Shown: positions 8,676 to 17,966, numbered from the stretch's first letter. The stretch: DNA of 34,366 nucleotides from Nitrosomonas mobilis (GCF_900103035.1 NZ_FMWO01000035.1:1-34366); one strand, 5' to 3'. Translations and numbers: made by a program. The notes: generated by a model not told the origin, from the sequence alone.

Positions 8676-10223
8676 TTAATGTTGAATTTCATGGCTGGAT
8701 GTTGTGGAATAGTAACCATTGAATCTATCGAGATTCTGGTCGATGATTTGCAGCCAGGGCGTGGTATAAAAACCAATACCGATTAGCAGCGTGCATATTA
8801 TGGCGGCAATAATTCCTTCATTCCTGACGGATGGAGCAATGCTTGACTGGAATGATGGCTTTACATTTGGCTGGTAACGCTTGGGTGCGGCAATAAAAAT
8901 CTGTTGGAAGGCACGTAGCAGCAAAGCCGCCGTCAGCACGTTGCCGACCAGTATTGCGATGGAAACAAACCAGCCAAAGTTTTTGATCGTGCCATCAATC
9001 AGCAAATGGATACCATCAAATCCCGGCGTGCCAGGCATACCCATGGTACTTAATGCACTGACGACAAAAAGAAACGCGAGAGCTGCGCTGACATCAATCA
9101 TACCGCCTAATCGCGGAAGATAGGCGGTATGAGTGCGCTTATAGATCATGCCGATACTGAGCGCGATACCTGCTCCAGCCAATCCAAATGATGTTGCCAA
9201 CAAAATACTGGCTTCCAGTCCGTACAAGTTGAAGTCAAAAACTCCGATAACCAGCATACCGGTGTGACTAATAACGGAAAATGCTAGTAAGCGACGAATG
9301 TTGATTTGCATCAGCGCCAGGACAATGCCGTAAAAAATTCCTGCTAGCCCAAGCAGCAAAACAAGCCAGTTCCATTGGGCAGCAATTTCAGGTACGACTG
9401 GCAGAATGAATCTGACGACTGCATACAAACCGAGTTTGATTCCAACTATAAAAACGGTTGTACTTGCCACCGTGCCATATTGTGACAAAATCGGTAACCA
9501 GCCATGGAAAGGAAAAAGCGGCATACGAATGGCAAAACCAAAAAACAGCAGTAAAAATATAAGATTGCCATATTCCAGTTCATTTTTATTTTGAACCAGT
9601 CTTACCCAGTCAAATGAAAGCGACTCTTCTGAACCCATTACACCGAAGGCGAGCAAAGTGAAACCACAGAATGTCATGAATAGTCCGCTTCCCCAGTGCT
9701 GCAGGAGCAAACCTGCCACCCAGCGTCTTTTTTGTCCTGATCCGCCGCGAATCGTCATTAGTATGACTGGAACCAGCTCCAGTACACACCAAAACCAGAA
9801 CTGTAACGCGTTCATGGCGACGAATGCACCTACCAGGATCCCCTCATAGCCGAGGATGGCGGCAACCTGAATCCTGTCCTCCGCGCGGCGCGTAGTCAAT
9901 AGATAAATTAGCGCCAGCAAGGTAATCACAGCGGTGATTGCAATGAATAATATATTGGCTCCATCAACACCGACACTATAGGTCAGGTTGAAAAGCGCAA
10001 TTTGTTCGAATAACTGCACACCTGGCTCACTGGAATTGAAAATACTGATCATGTAGATCGTGAGCAGTAACGTAACTATCGCACTAGCTATTGCAAGTCG
10101 GAGCGAATTTGTTGCAGATGTCATTCGGAGCACAATCAGACTTGTCAGAAGAGGAATTGCGGTCAATACTGACAACACTGGAAATAGAGCTGTTTGAGGC
10201 CAGTTAATAATATTGATATCCAT
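8676..10223 (-). CDS. NuoM/NuoN-like membrane subunit with Arg in place of channel Lys
   Basis: This 515-residue member of the antiporter-like family has FWFWCVLELVPVILMTIRGG at the glutamate helix, IRMPLFPFHGWLP at the seventh-helix block and INIRRLLAFSVISHTGML further on. The position occupied by lysine in its four neighbours (K222-K237) is R233 here. The following stretch, LSQYGTVASTTVFIVGIKLG, departs from the usual EGPT/EAPTP motif. It is therefore the most divergent of the five membrane subunits and could be a structural rather than fully proton-conducting one. It begins six bases after the DabB stop and is 33 bases ahead of the next NuoM-like gene, so it is clearly cotranscribed. Annotation pipelines might call it NuoN or NuoM; I cannot choose firmly. 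Confidence 0.78.
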   Translation of the reverse strand: MDINIINWPQTALFPVLSVLTAIPLLTSLIVLRMTSATNSLRLAIASAIVTLLLTIYMISIFNSSEPGVQLFEQIALFNLTYSVGVDGANILFIAITAVITLLALIYLLTTRRAEDRIQVAAILGYEGILVGAFVAMNALQFWFWCVLELVPVILMTIRGGSGQKRRWVAGLLLQHWGSGLFMTFCGFTLLAFGVMGSEESLSFDWVRLVQNKNELEYGNLIFLLLFFGFAIRMPLFPFHGWLPILSQYGTVASTTVFIVGIKLGLYAVVRFILPVVPEIAAQWNWLVLLLGLAGIFYGIVLALMQINIRRLLAFSVISHTGMLVIGVFDFNLYGLEASILLATSFGLAGAGIALSIGMIYKRTHTAYLPRLGGMIDVSAALAFLFVVSALSTMGMPGTPGFDGIHLLIDGTIKNFGWFVSIAILVGNVLTAALLLRAFQQIFIAAPKRYQPNVKPSFQSSIAPSVRNEGIIAAIICTLLIGIGFYTTPWLQIIDQNLDRFNGYYSTTSSHEIQH

Positions 10224-10229
10224 TATTTT

Positions 10230-11801
10230 TTACCGTGTTCCTGCTATCAACAGAAAAACAAAGACAAACAAAACGATATAGCGTGGCTTGAGCATTAATT
10301 CCTCAAACGTATTGGCAGCATGCCCGAGCGTGCGCCCAAGATCGATAATATTTACACCGATGGCCTGTATTACCAAGCGTTCCTCAAACCAACCCAAAAT
10401 ATTTCCAGACCATTCCATTAGTTTGCCTGCAATTCCATTTCCACGACCAAAATGTCTAGGGGTATCTCCCAGCGTCTCTGTTCCTTTAATTTTTTCTTCA
10501 AGCTGCTTGAGCGTCGAGATGCTTCGGGACGAGCTAACCGGATCCCCCATGGCGCGATCAACGACATAGTCGTCAAAGAAATTGAGATCTTCTCCCAAAC
10601 CTTTTATGGGTCTGGTCAGCACCCGATCAGTAATTGGGTCAAGCCAGAAACGCTGGATCGAGGCAACATACAACCAGTGAATCTTCTGCAGATGCGGGGA
10701 CAAGGCCTTGACTGGACTGCCATGTACATTTGTCATAAAAGATGGTGAAGCCAATACCTGATAGCAACGAACAATGGCGTGTGCACATAGATGCCAGGCA
10801 GCCAGTTCCCATAACCCCAGTCCACATTCCATAAACATCAGGCCGATCTGCCCAGTGATGGCAAAGCAAAGCGAGCTTTTGACATCAGTTTGCGTCCAGC
10901 CGACGACGAAGCTGTAAGCGGCCGTGAAAAAACCCGTGACAGCCAGTAGCATCATGACGAAAGGAGCCTGTTCGATCAGTGGCTGCAGCATGATCATGAG
11001 AAAAACGCCGGAGTGAATCATGACTGCGCCATAGAAAATAGCACTGGATGGGGTGGGTCCTTCCATGGCGCGTGCAAGCCAAGGCGAAAAAGGTAACTGA
11101 GCAGATTTGCAGAAAGCTGCGATAGTAAAACATAGCGCAATTACGGTTGCTGTTGGCATGCTGAGCTGAGTCGCTATGTTATTAAGGTCATCCCAGTTGA
11201 CAGCATCAGCATAAAAAAAGCTTAACCCTATTCCCAGCACGAATCCGGCGTCACCAATACGATTGGTGATAAAGACACGCGTTGCGTTAGTGGCGGGCAC
11301 ATCTCGGTCATAGGCGTAATTAATCAACAGATACGAACATAGTCCGGCAATTTCCCAACCGATGAAGGTGCCAACCGTGCTTCCGGCAGACACCAGCAGC
11401 AGCATGGCGGAGGTATATAAATTCAACAAAAAAAAGTAACGATGAAATCCGATTTCCCGATGCAGGTAGTTAACCGAGAATCGTGTGGCGATCAATAACA
11501 GAATGGCAAATAAAGCTGTCAGGTAAACGTTGAAGCCAGTAGTAATAAAATTGATTTCTACTTGAAGTAAATCACTATGTAACCATTGACCTATGCTATA
11601 GGTGCCTGCACCATTACCAGTCAAGTCTCCCACAAGGAGTGCAAAGGCCAGTAAGGTAGATAAAGAAGCCGAACCGATGGAGATGGTCGAAGTAGTTGAT
11701 TCACTCTTTTCGCCTGTTATCCAGCCCAATAGCATACCAATTCCAATGACGCTGGCTGCCAAAAAAGGTAATAGCGGGATCAGCGCTGCTAAAAAATCCA
11801 T
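10230..11801 (-). CDS. dabB: DabB-like proton-conducting membrane subunit (NuoL family), module 2
   Basis: The 523-residue NuoL-family protein carries TFIGWEIAGLCSYLLINYAY (glutamate helix), K232 in FCKSAQLPFSPWLARAMEGP, and IFYGAVMIHSGVFL in the DabB-type position. It also has VKSSLCFAITGQIGLMF. A C-terminal, more polar linker (around residues 370-470) precedes a final membrane segment, FVFVFLLIAG, resembling the lateral-helix end of NuoL. It starts four bases after the stop of the long dabA; the AGGAG for it lies inside the dabA 3' end, so the pair is translationally linked. It is the expected membrane partner of the 1093-residue DabA. Confidence 0.83.
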   Translation of the reverse strand: MDFLAALIPLLPFLAASVIGIGMLLGWITGEKSESTTSTISIGSASLSTLLAFALLVGDLTGNGAGTYSIGQWLHSDLLQVEINFITTGFNVYLTALFAILLLIATRFSVNYLHREIGFHRYFFLLNLYTSAMLLLVSAGSTVGTFIGWEIAGLCSYLLINYAYDRDVPATNATRVFITNRIGDAGFVLGIGLSFFYADAVNWDDLNNIATQLSMPTATVIALCFTIAAFCKSAQLPFSPWLARAMEGPTPSSAIFYGAVMIHSGVFLMIMLQPLIEQAPFVMMLLAVTGFFTAAYSFVVGWTQTDVKSSLCFAITGQIGLMFMECGLGLWELAAWHLCAHAIVRCYQVLASPSFMTNVHGSPVKALSPHLQKIHWLYVASIQRFWLDPITDRVLTRPIKGLGEDLNFFDDYVVDRAMGDPVSSSRSISTLKQLEEKIKGTETLGDTPRHFGRGNGIAGKLMEWSGNILGWFEERLVIQAIGVNIIDLGRTLGHAANTFEELMLKPRYIVLFVFVFLLIAGTR

Positions 11802-11805
11802 TACA

Positions 11806-14800
11806 TCAAATCTCCTGAGACTGGGGTTGATTAATCAACGCAGGCGATACTGGTTCGGTTTTATCGTAGTAGCAATCTGGTGATTTTTCAAAAACAGGCA
11901 ATTCCATCTGACCTGGCTGCCACTGCACAAACCCTTTGTCCCGTTCAAAAAAATCAATTCTGTCTGAATCGGGATCCTTGACTGCAACCTGTATCCAGCC
12001 ATTTCCGACCAGATTCTGAATAGCGGGCTGACGTGCATATATGTTTCCAATGATTTCCGTCGTCGCCTCCACGATGACCAATAAACGCATCGCTTCGTGA
12101 ATCTCGATCATCTGTTTCGGCAGGCCGGTGCGCAGGTCGCCTCTGGTGCCTTCAATGACTGCAAACGAGCCGACTACGTTGTGCAGAATCTTGGTACTGC
12201 AACCAAAGCCTTCGTTATCAACTGTCGAGAAATAATATTCCAGATTGATGCCTGCGCCGACTGGCCCCATGGCCAGCAATAATTTTTCAATAATTACGCC
12301 ATCAGGGTCCTGAGTAGGATCGTAAGACACAAGAAACATACGGCGATCAAGAAAAATCCCTTGGGTAACCGAGCGGCGTCCAAATACAGCGGACGCGACG
12401 GTGACATGACCCAATTCGGGACGCGCTTGCGAAAAATCTCTGGCGCGTTCTTCGATATGCTTGAGCGCCTGTTGCAAAGTCGGGTTTCTGGGTGCAGAGG
12501 CCAGTCTACGACAACGTTCATGTGCCGACAAATGCTGTACATGCCGTAATGTTTCCCTGAGTTTGTCCAGTGCGGGCAAACGTGCTGATGGAACATCTTC
12601 CAAATCGTAATAACTGATTTCTTCATTACAGGTGTTGTGTTCAGTGCCTACAAACCAGCTGTCATCCGGTATGACAATTCCTTTCTCAGCCACTAGTCTG
12701 CGTATCTCGGGCCGGTTGGCCATGGCGGCAAACAAGCGGGCATTGGGGCCGCCATGCCGCCCACTGCAGGCACCGCAATCGTAAGCAGCCAGATGTGGAT
12801 TATTCTGGCTGATTGAGCCGTGCCCAACCAGCAGGATCAGTTCAGCAAATCCAAAGGTTAATCCGGTGGCAGTCAGAAATGCGGCAACCTTTTCTGCTTG
12901 TTCCGCATCGGTGAATCCTTTGCCGAGATTTTCAGGTGTTGCTGGTAAGGTTCGGTTATTGTCAATGTAGTTCAGTTGTGTGTGAACTTCGGGAGAGGTG
13001 GCCGTTTTTAGATTATTGATCAGCTGGTATTGCAGTTTCGGAGTAAACGTCTTGAGCAGCAGGCCAGTGAGAACAGCGGGTGCAATGGCATCAACTATTA
13101 TTTTTGCAGTCAGCAGATTGTGCCGCAGCCGCTGATGCAACCAGTTGTTGACGGTGTTGATCAGTTTCATCCCCTGATTGTGTTTCTGAGTGACTGCTTC
13201 GTATCCCGTTCTGGGCACTTCCTCTACTATGTGCGTGGGTGTCACGACCAGTGGACACAATGATACTGCTTGGGTCTCATCCATTGCTTTGTAGTATATC
13301 GGCACCCCGAAGAATCCCCCTGCTCCCAGCGTTTCGATATTGGGGTTAGTTTCTTCCAAATGGCGTCGAAAACTTTCTTCGCGGTCATCGATACAGAAAA
13401 TCAGTTGCGCTTCCGGGCGTTTATCGCGTTTTTCCCAGCATCCGCGCTGATGGTTGGCGCGAACTGCGTGAAAGATTCCTTCGCGGTAATGTCGTTCGTA
13501 GGCATAGAGCCAGATTTTTGAGCGCTCGATAATATCAAACGTATCAATCTGTTCGAGCATTCCCAGAAAAACTGGCTGCGGGATTTGTCTGACCTGTTCG
13601 GCATTCAGTCCCAAGTGCTGGCACAGACGGAACATGCGCCAGCCGTTGTTGAAAATCTGATGAGTATCAACTGCGTTGGCAGATAACGGGCTGTACTGCC
13701 AGGTCCACATTAGATCCGCCATGTGTTGCCACTCAGATTGTCTATGTCGTTCTGACAGGATATTTGATAGAAGCGCCTTGACCGGATGAGTCAAATATTC
13801 GGGCAACTCGCCCTGGAAAAATAATCGTCTGATCATAAATTCAGACAGGTTGCGTTCAAAATAGTATTGAATTGTCACTAATTTTGCTTCAATACCCCAC
13901 AGCTCACTGCAGGCCTGCTTGAGCCATAACCGATCCAACGTCAGCCGGATGGCAAGATAATCGGCCAGATTGGGAGAAGCATTGTTTTCTGCCTGGTAGT
14001 CCGGATTATGTTGCCGCCAGTTGATCATGCCCGACCAACCCGGAATTTCGAGAGCAAGCCGTTGCAGATAGCCAGCCCATTTTTCCACGGGAATACCAAA
14101 ACTCTTTAATTGCATGATGATGCAATCTACTGCATCTTCTGGAATCTCAGCCATGATAGCTTGCCAGTCGGGCAATTCTTGCATGAATGAGTTTAGATCA
14201 TAGGCCGAAGTCGCTCGCCAAGCACCGTACAACCCAAGTTTGTCCCTTTCTGGCAATTGCCAGGCCGCCACTCCTTCATCAAGGGCGGACGCGCAGATAC
14301 GAGTTAATTGCAACCGGACTGAAAACAGAGTGTCCACACCACTCAATGCCTTAACCAGGCCGCGTAGACTTATTTCATTGCCGACCTGCGCCAATAAAGA
14401 CTCAAGTTTCAGCTTGGCTTCTTGACGCATGCGCTGATGAACCGCAGTCTCCGGATCTCCTGGGCGATCTGGAGAGATTTTACCCAGCCATTCTTTTGCT
14501 TCGTCTATTGACAAATCCAGCATATTCTCTGGATGCAATTCAATACTTTTCAGATTTAATTTCGCCAGTACACTATCCCAAAGCTGACAGACAATAGTCT
14601 CTTCATCGGGTCCCTGCGCAAGCATTCGTGTTCGTATGTCTGGGGGGACATCACCCTGCACATGCTGCAAGGCTGCTTCTTCCTCTATTTTCCAATTGAG
14701 CTGGCTGACGGTTAATGGCTGCAAATCACTCAACAACGCAATACGATAAATATCTCTGCGGCGAATGATTAATGTGCTTTGCTCAAAAATAATCTCGTCT

Positions 14801-15087
14801 GCACGCAAACCTGCATTGGCATAGAGCTCTGCATCGATATCCTCGTCAGTTATCCGCCCCTGCAGGTAAAAGTCCCGGCTGCGTTCTTCCGGTAAATAAC
14901 CCCTGATACCGGATATTTTCTCGTACTCAGCTATTGCTGCTTCAAACTGCAGGTGTTCATAGCCATGGAGCGTATTGTGGTGCACAAAGTCAAGAATAGG
15001 GGCTTGACCAGGAAGAATGTGGTCTAGATGACGGAGGGTTTCCTCAATATGCTCGCGTTCGTTACTGAAATCAGATTCTGTATGCAT
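11806..15087 (-). CDS. dabA: Long-form DabA (DUF2309), module 2
   Basis: At 1093 residues this DabA/UPF0753-family protein is about 246 residues longer than its module 1 paralogue. The zinc-site pattern is intact: C565 and D567 in FCIDDREES, H756 in VGHGSIS, C771 in YDCGACSGRHG, with the same 15-residue His-Cys spacing. The N-terminal FVHHNTLHGYEHLQF motif is also kept. The distance from the last Cys to the C-terminus (322 residues) equals that of the short form (328). The additional length therefore lies mostly between the N-terminal motif and C565, roughly 230 residues. The gene follows a NuoM-like gene by 18 bases and precedes dabB by four. A weak ribosome site precedes the ATG, which is otherwise well placed. 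The role in CO2/bicarbonate uptake is inferred from family and partner. Confidence 0.88.
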   Translation of the reverse strand: MHTESDFSNEREHIEETLRHLDHILPGQAPILDFVHHNTLHGYEHLQFEAAIAEYEKISGIRGYLPEERSRDFYLQGRITDEDIDAELYANAGLRADEIIFEQSTLIIRRRDIYRIALLSDLQPLTVSQLNWKIEEEAALQHVQGDVPPDIRTRMLAQGPDEETIVCQLWDSVLAKLNLKSIELHPENMLDLSIDEAKEWLGKISPDRPGDPETAVHQRMRQEAKLKLESLLAQVGNEISLRGLVKALSGVDTLFSVRLQLTRICASALDEGVAAWQLPERDKLGLYGAWRATSAYDLNSFMQELPDWQAIMAEIPEDAVDCIIMQLKSFGIPVEKWAGYLQRLALEIPGWSGMINWRQHNPDYQAENNASPNLADYLAIRLTLDRLWLKQACSELWGIEAKLVTIQYYFERNLSEFMIRRLFFQGELPEYLTHPVKALLSNILSERHRQSEWQHMADLMWTWQYSPLSANAVDTHQIFNNGWRMFRLCQHLGLNAEQVRQIPQPVFLGMLEQIDTFDIIERSKIWLYAYERHYREGIFHAVRANHQRGCWEKRDKRPEAQLIFCIDDREESFRRHLEETNPNIETLGAGGFFGVPIYYKAMDETQAVSLCPLVVTPTHIVEEVPRTGYEAVTQKHNQGMKLINTVNNWLHQRLRHNLLTAKIIVDAIAPAVLTGLLLKTFTPKLQYQLINNLKTATSPEVHTQLNYIDNNRTLPATPENLGKGFTDAEQAEKVAAFLTATGLTFGFAELILLVGHGSISQNNPHLAAYDCGACSGRHGGPNARLFAAMANRPEIRRLVAEKGIVIPDDSWFVGTEHNTCNEEISYYDLEDVPSARLPALDKLRETLRHVQHLSAHERCRRLASAPRNPTLQQALKHIEERARDFSQARPELGHVTVASAVFGRRSVTQGIFLDRRMFLVSYDPTQDPDGVIIEKLLLAMGPVGAGINLEYYFSTVDNEGFGCSTKILHNVVGSFAVIEGTRGDLRTGLPKQMIEIHEAMRLLVIVEATTEIIGNIYARQPAIQNLVGNGWIQVAVKDPDSDRIDFFERDKGFVQWQPGQMELPVFEKSPDCYYDKTEPVSPALINQPQSQEI

Positions 15088-15105
15088 GGCAATATTTTCT
15101 GTTCA

Positions 15106-16578
15106 TTATCGAATATGCTCGGAAATAATGTTGCTGACCACATTTATGGTGGATGACGATAACTCGATTAATGGTGTTGGCCAAATTCCCAATACCACGA
15201 TTGCAATTACCAGCATGCCCGCTGCCATCAATTCATACAGCTTCAGGTCCTCGATTTCACGCATATGGGATTTAACCGGACCGGTAAACAACATGCTGAT
15301 GGTGCGCATGGCATAGGCAGAGCTGATCAGAATACTTGCTTCTAGAAAAATGATCAGATTTCCCCATTCTTGATATCCGCCTACGAATGTATGCAATTCA
15401 GCAATAAACCCCACTGTCCCCGGCAATCCCATCGCCGCTAGGAAGGTAATGGTCATGAAAAACGCAAAACGTGGCATTACCTGGACCAGTGAGCTGTAAT
15501 CGAGGATATTTCGAGTATGAGTGCGTTCGTAAAGTAGGCCCACCAGCAGAAACATGCCGCCGGCGATGAGTCCATGTGCCGTCATTTGAATGATGGCACC
15601 GGTCATGCCAGTTTCATTGAGCGTGGCGATCCCCAGTAACACAATACCCATGTGACTCACAGAGGAGTAAGCAACCATTGCTTTCAGGTCGGATTGACGC
15701 CAGGCCAGCAATCCGCCGTAGATCATGCCCACCAGCGCCAGTGTCACCAGAAATGGTTGCAATACCAATGTCGCTTCCGGCAACATGACTACCGCCCGGA
15801 TCAAACCATAGGCGCCCATTTTCAGAAGAATTCCAGACATTAAAATACTGACCGGGCTCGGCGCTTCTACGTGCGCCAGTGGTAGCCAACCATGCAATGG
15901 AAAAATTGGGATTTTGACCCCAAAGCCGATCAGGAAGCCGATCAACACAAAAATCTGCTCGTTTCTCGGCATGCTTTGTGCTGCAATGGTCATGGTAGAC
16001 ATCAAGGTGCCGCCATGATCGGGCACATACTGGCTGATCGCCAGCAGGCTGATCAGCATGAAAATAGATCCGCCCATGGTGTACAGCACGAAATTCAGGC
16101 TGGCCATATGGCGCCGTGCCCCCCCCCAGCGACCAATCAGTAGAAATAATGGGGCCAGTGTCAATTCCCAGAAAATATAGTACAGAGACCAGTCTTGTGC
16201 CAGAAAAACACCGAGCATCCCAAGCTCGAGCATCAGAACGCTGATGTAATAGCTTTTGATATTGGTCGAGATATTGAACGATGCCAGCAAGCACACACTG
16301 GTCAGCAGAGTGGTCATAAAGACCATCGGTAAGGATAGGCCATCGATGCCAAGTGCAAACGATGTGCCCAGCTTGGGGTTGAGCAGAAACTGTTCTGTCA
16401 GCTGCAATGCTCCGTTGGTCTGATCATATACAAAAATCAACCAGCAACTGATCAGCAGCGCCAATGTCGCAAAAACATTTGCCAGAATTCGAATTTGGTG
16501 GGTCTTTTCACGCGGAACCACTGACAATATAAATATCGCAAGAAGCGGTGTGAAAAGTAGTAGACTGAGTATTTCCAT
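15106..16578 (-). CDS. NuoM-like proton-translocating membrane subunit, first gene of module 2
   Basis: The 490-residue protein (ATG at 16578) is a NuoM-type antiporter-like subunit. It has YYIFWELTLAPLFLLIGRWG (glutamate helix), K222 in FGVKIPIFPLHGWLP followed by AHVEAPSPVSILMSGILLKM, and LKAMVAYSSVSHMGIVLLG. A TTG 18 bases upstream keeps the frame open, but MEILSLLLFTPLLA is the usual N-terminus of such proteins; neither start has a strong ribosome site. The codons for RWGGARR contain nine identical bases (C on the plus strand, 16119-16127). As first gene of the array it probably carries the operon promoter upstream. It is most like true NuoM among the set, so a gene duplicated from respiratory complex I is a plausible origin. 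Confidence 0.82.
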   Translation of the reverse strand: MEILSLLLFTPLLAIFILSVVPREKTHQIRILANVFATLALLISCWLIFVYDQTNGALQLTEQFLLNPKLGTSFALGIDGLSLPMVFMTTLLTSVCLLASFNISTNIKSYYISVLMLELGMLGVFLAQDWSLYYIFWELTLAPLFLLIGRWGGARRHMASLNFVLYTMGGSIFMLISLLAISQYVPDHGGTLMSTMTIAAQSMPRNEQIFVLIGFLIGFGVKIPIFPLHGWLPLAHVEAPSPVSILMSGILLKMGAYGLIRAVVMLPEATLVLQPFLVTLALVGMIYGGLLAWRQSDLKAMVAYSSVSHMGIVLLGIATLNETGMTGAIIQMTAHGLIAGGMFLLVGLLYERTHTRNILDYSSLVQVMPRFAFFMTITFLAAMGLPGTVGFIAELHTFVGGYQEWGNLIIFLEASILISSAYAMRTISMLFTGPVKSHMREIEDLKLYELMAAGMLVIAIVVLGIWPTPLIELSSSTINVVSNIISEHIR

Positions 16579-17453
16579 GCTGATAGTTCTGAACAAGTAG
16601 TTCGTTACAAAAAAACAGTCTCAAACTGAGCATGCCGTTTATTTTTAGTTTTCTTCAATCGAATGCAGCCATATCAATGCATACTTGGCTAACGATCAAT
16701 TACCCAAGAAACCGGAAATCGATCCAACCGATTAATACTTAATGAAGCCTATTCGGAAGCTGTGAGCTTCGAATAGGCTTCATTAAGAAGCTATATTTAA
16801 TGCAAAGCAGTCCTCGTGCTCCAGCCCTACAAAATTTAGGAGAGCAGCAAACAAAATAAGAGCTGAATAAGTTATGCGACTTTACGCGACTGATTAGCAT
16901 AATCGACTAAATATTATGCATAAAATAGTCGATCTGGCGCTTATGGTTTCTACCTAGGGCCGGAAAGTTAACATATTTTGTGAAAAAAATGTGAAATTAA
17001 TTAAATTCACTGCAAAATTGTAAGCTGGTGGTAGCAAGATACTTGCGTCGCCGAGCATGAGGATTATTGGTCATTTCCAGATACAGTTAGTACTCAAAAT
17101 CTATATGAGATTGGGCACCTCAAATAACCCGAGGTTTTCAGTAAATCTTGCCGCGAAATGATGACCGCGACCGAATGCGGTTCGATTTCCATGGCAAGTC
17201 ATCGCTTTTCCTGACGATGTCGCGCCGTTTTTACCCTGAATCGCCCTGGATATTGGTGACTTGGTCCATTTCGGGTATCAAAAGGCCTTGATTCCTGTCT
17301 CTCCGAAGTAGACCAGTCGCTTAGGTCGGCTTGATGTGCTATGTGGTTTCATCGGTAGGAATTGTTGGCTTTTTGATTAATGGCTTGCTTATAAATGATG
17401 ACTGGTGTTTATTTGCAGTAACCAACAATTAACGATGGTATGGCTTTGTAATA
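16579..17453. other. Intergenic region upstream of the Dab array, no gene recognised
   Basis: This 875-base stretch lies between the first dab-array gene and creA. It must contain the minus-strand promoter of the dab array, but I found no convincing -35/-10 hexamers. The part near 16738-16787 is a long hairpin (listed separately). The part from about 17100 to 17340 is less AT-rich than its surroundings and could be a remnant of a mobile element or gene. Frames on both strands are broken by stops and matched no family I know. Confidence 0.4.
16738..16787. repeat. Long near-perfect inverted repeat upstream of the dab array
   Basis: The arms at 16738-16760 and 16766-16787 pair along 22 bases with a single bulged G, around a 5-base loop tgtga. 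No T run follows on either strand, so it is not a classical intrinsic terminator. It lies 160 bases upstream of the first NuoM-like start. It could be an operator, an mRNA leader structure of the minus-strand transcript, or a small palindromic mobile repeat. Confidence 0.85.
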
Positions 17454-17966
17454 TCAAGGTTTAATTGGGATAACCGAGATGCTGTTTTTGGGGGAACCTT
17501 CGATTACTCTATCGCTATATGTCAGATAGATGAGTACGTTGCGTTTGGCATCGTAAAAACGAACAACCTGCAGGGATTTGAATAACAGCGAAGTACTTTT
17601 TTTAAAGACTTCCTCGCCATCTGCTTTGCCATTCTTCACGGTATCTGGTAGCTGGATCGGTCCGGTTTGTCGGCAGGCAATCGCTGCGTCTGCGGTATCC
17701 TCTGCTATCCCGACTGAGCCACTAATTCCGCCGGTTTTAGCGCGACTCAAATAGCAGGTTGCGCCGGGAATATCCGGATCATCAAACGCCTCGACTACAA
17801 TTTTATCGTTTGCACCCAGCAGCTTGAATTTTGTAGATACGTTGCCAATTTTCTCAGCGCATAATGAAGCTGAAAACAGTGTGATACCAGCGACCCAGGC
17901 GATTTTCCTGCAAATTATCCAGCTACAGGAATTAGTGAGAGTCAGTTTGAAATGTTGATATTTCAT
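17454..17966 (-). CDS. creA: CreA-family periplasmic protein
   Basis: The 170-residue protein has a signal peptide (about residues 1-37, ending LFSASLCA) and then a mature part that closely follows Escherichia coli CreA. Recognisable stretches are [37 protein letters not shown] and [20 protein letters not shown]; the mature part ends [10 protein letters not shown]. CreA has no firmly established biochemical role. The open frame reaches back to 18044, but the ATG at 17966 has AGGAGG six bases upstream and starts the signal peptide, so it is chosen. It is transcribed alone, divergent from the aldolase-kinase-sucCD operon, with about 165 bases between the two starts that must hold both promoters. 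Confidence 0.92.
   Translation of the reverse strand: MKYQHFKLTLTNSCSWIICRKIAWVAGITLFSASLCAEKIGNVSTKFKLLGANDKIVVEAFDDPDIPGATCYLSRAKTGGISGSVGIAEDTADAAIACRQTGPIQLPDTVKNGKADGEEVFKKSTSLLFKSLQVVRFYDAKRNVLIYLTYSDRVIEGSPKNSISVIPIKP

Noticed and set aside
7131..16578. A respiratory complex I (nuo) operon
   Set aside because: Only antiporter-type membrane subunits are present, interleaved with dabA; no NuoA-I, J or K genes are visible.
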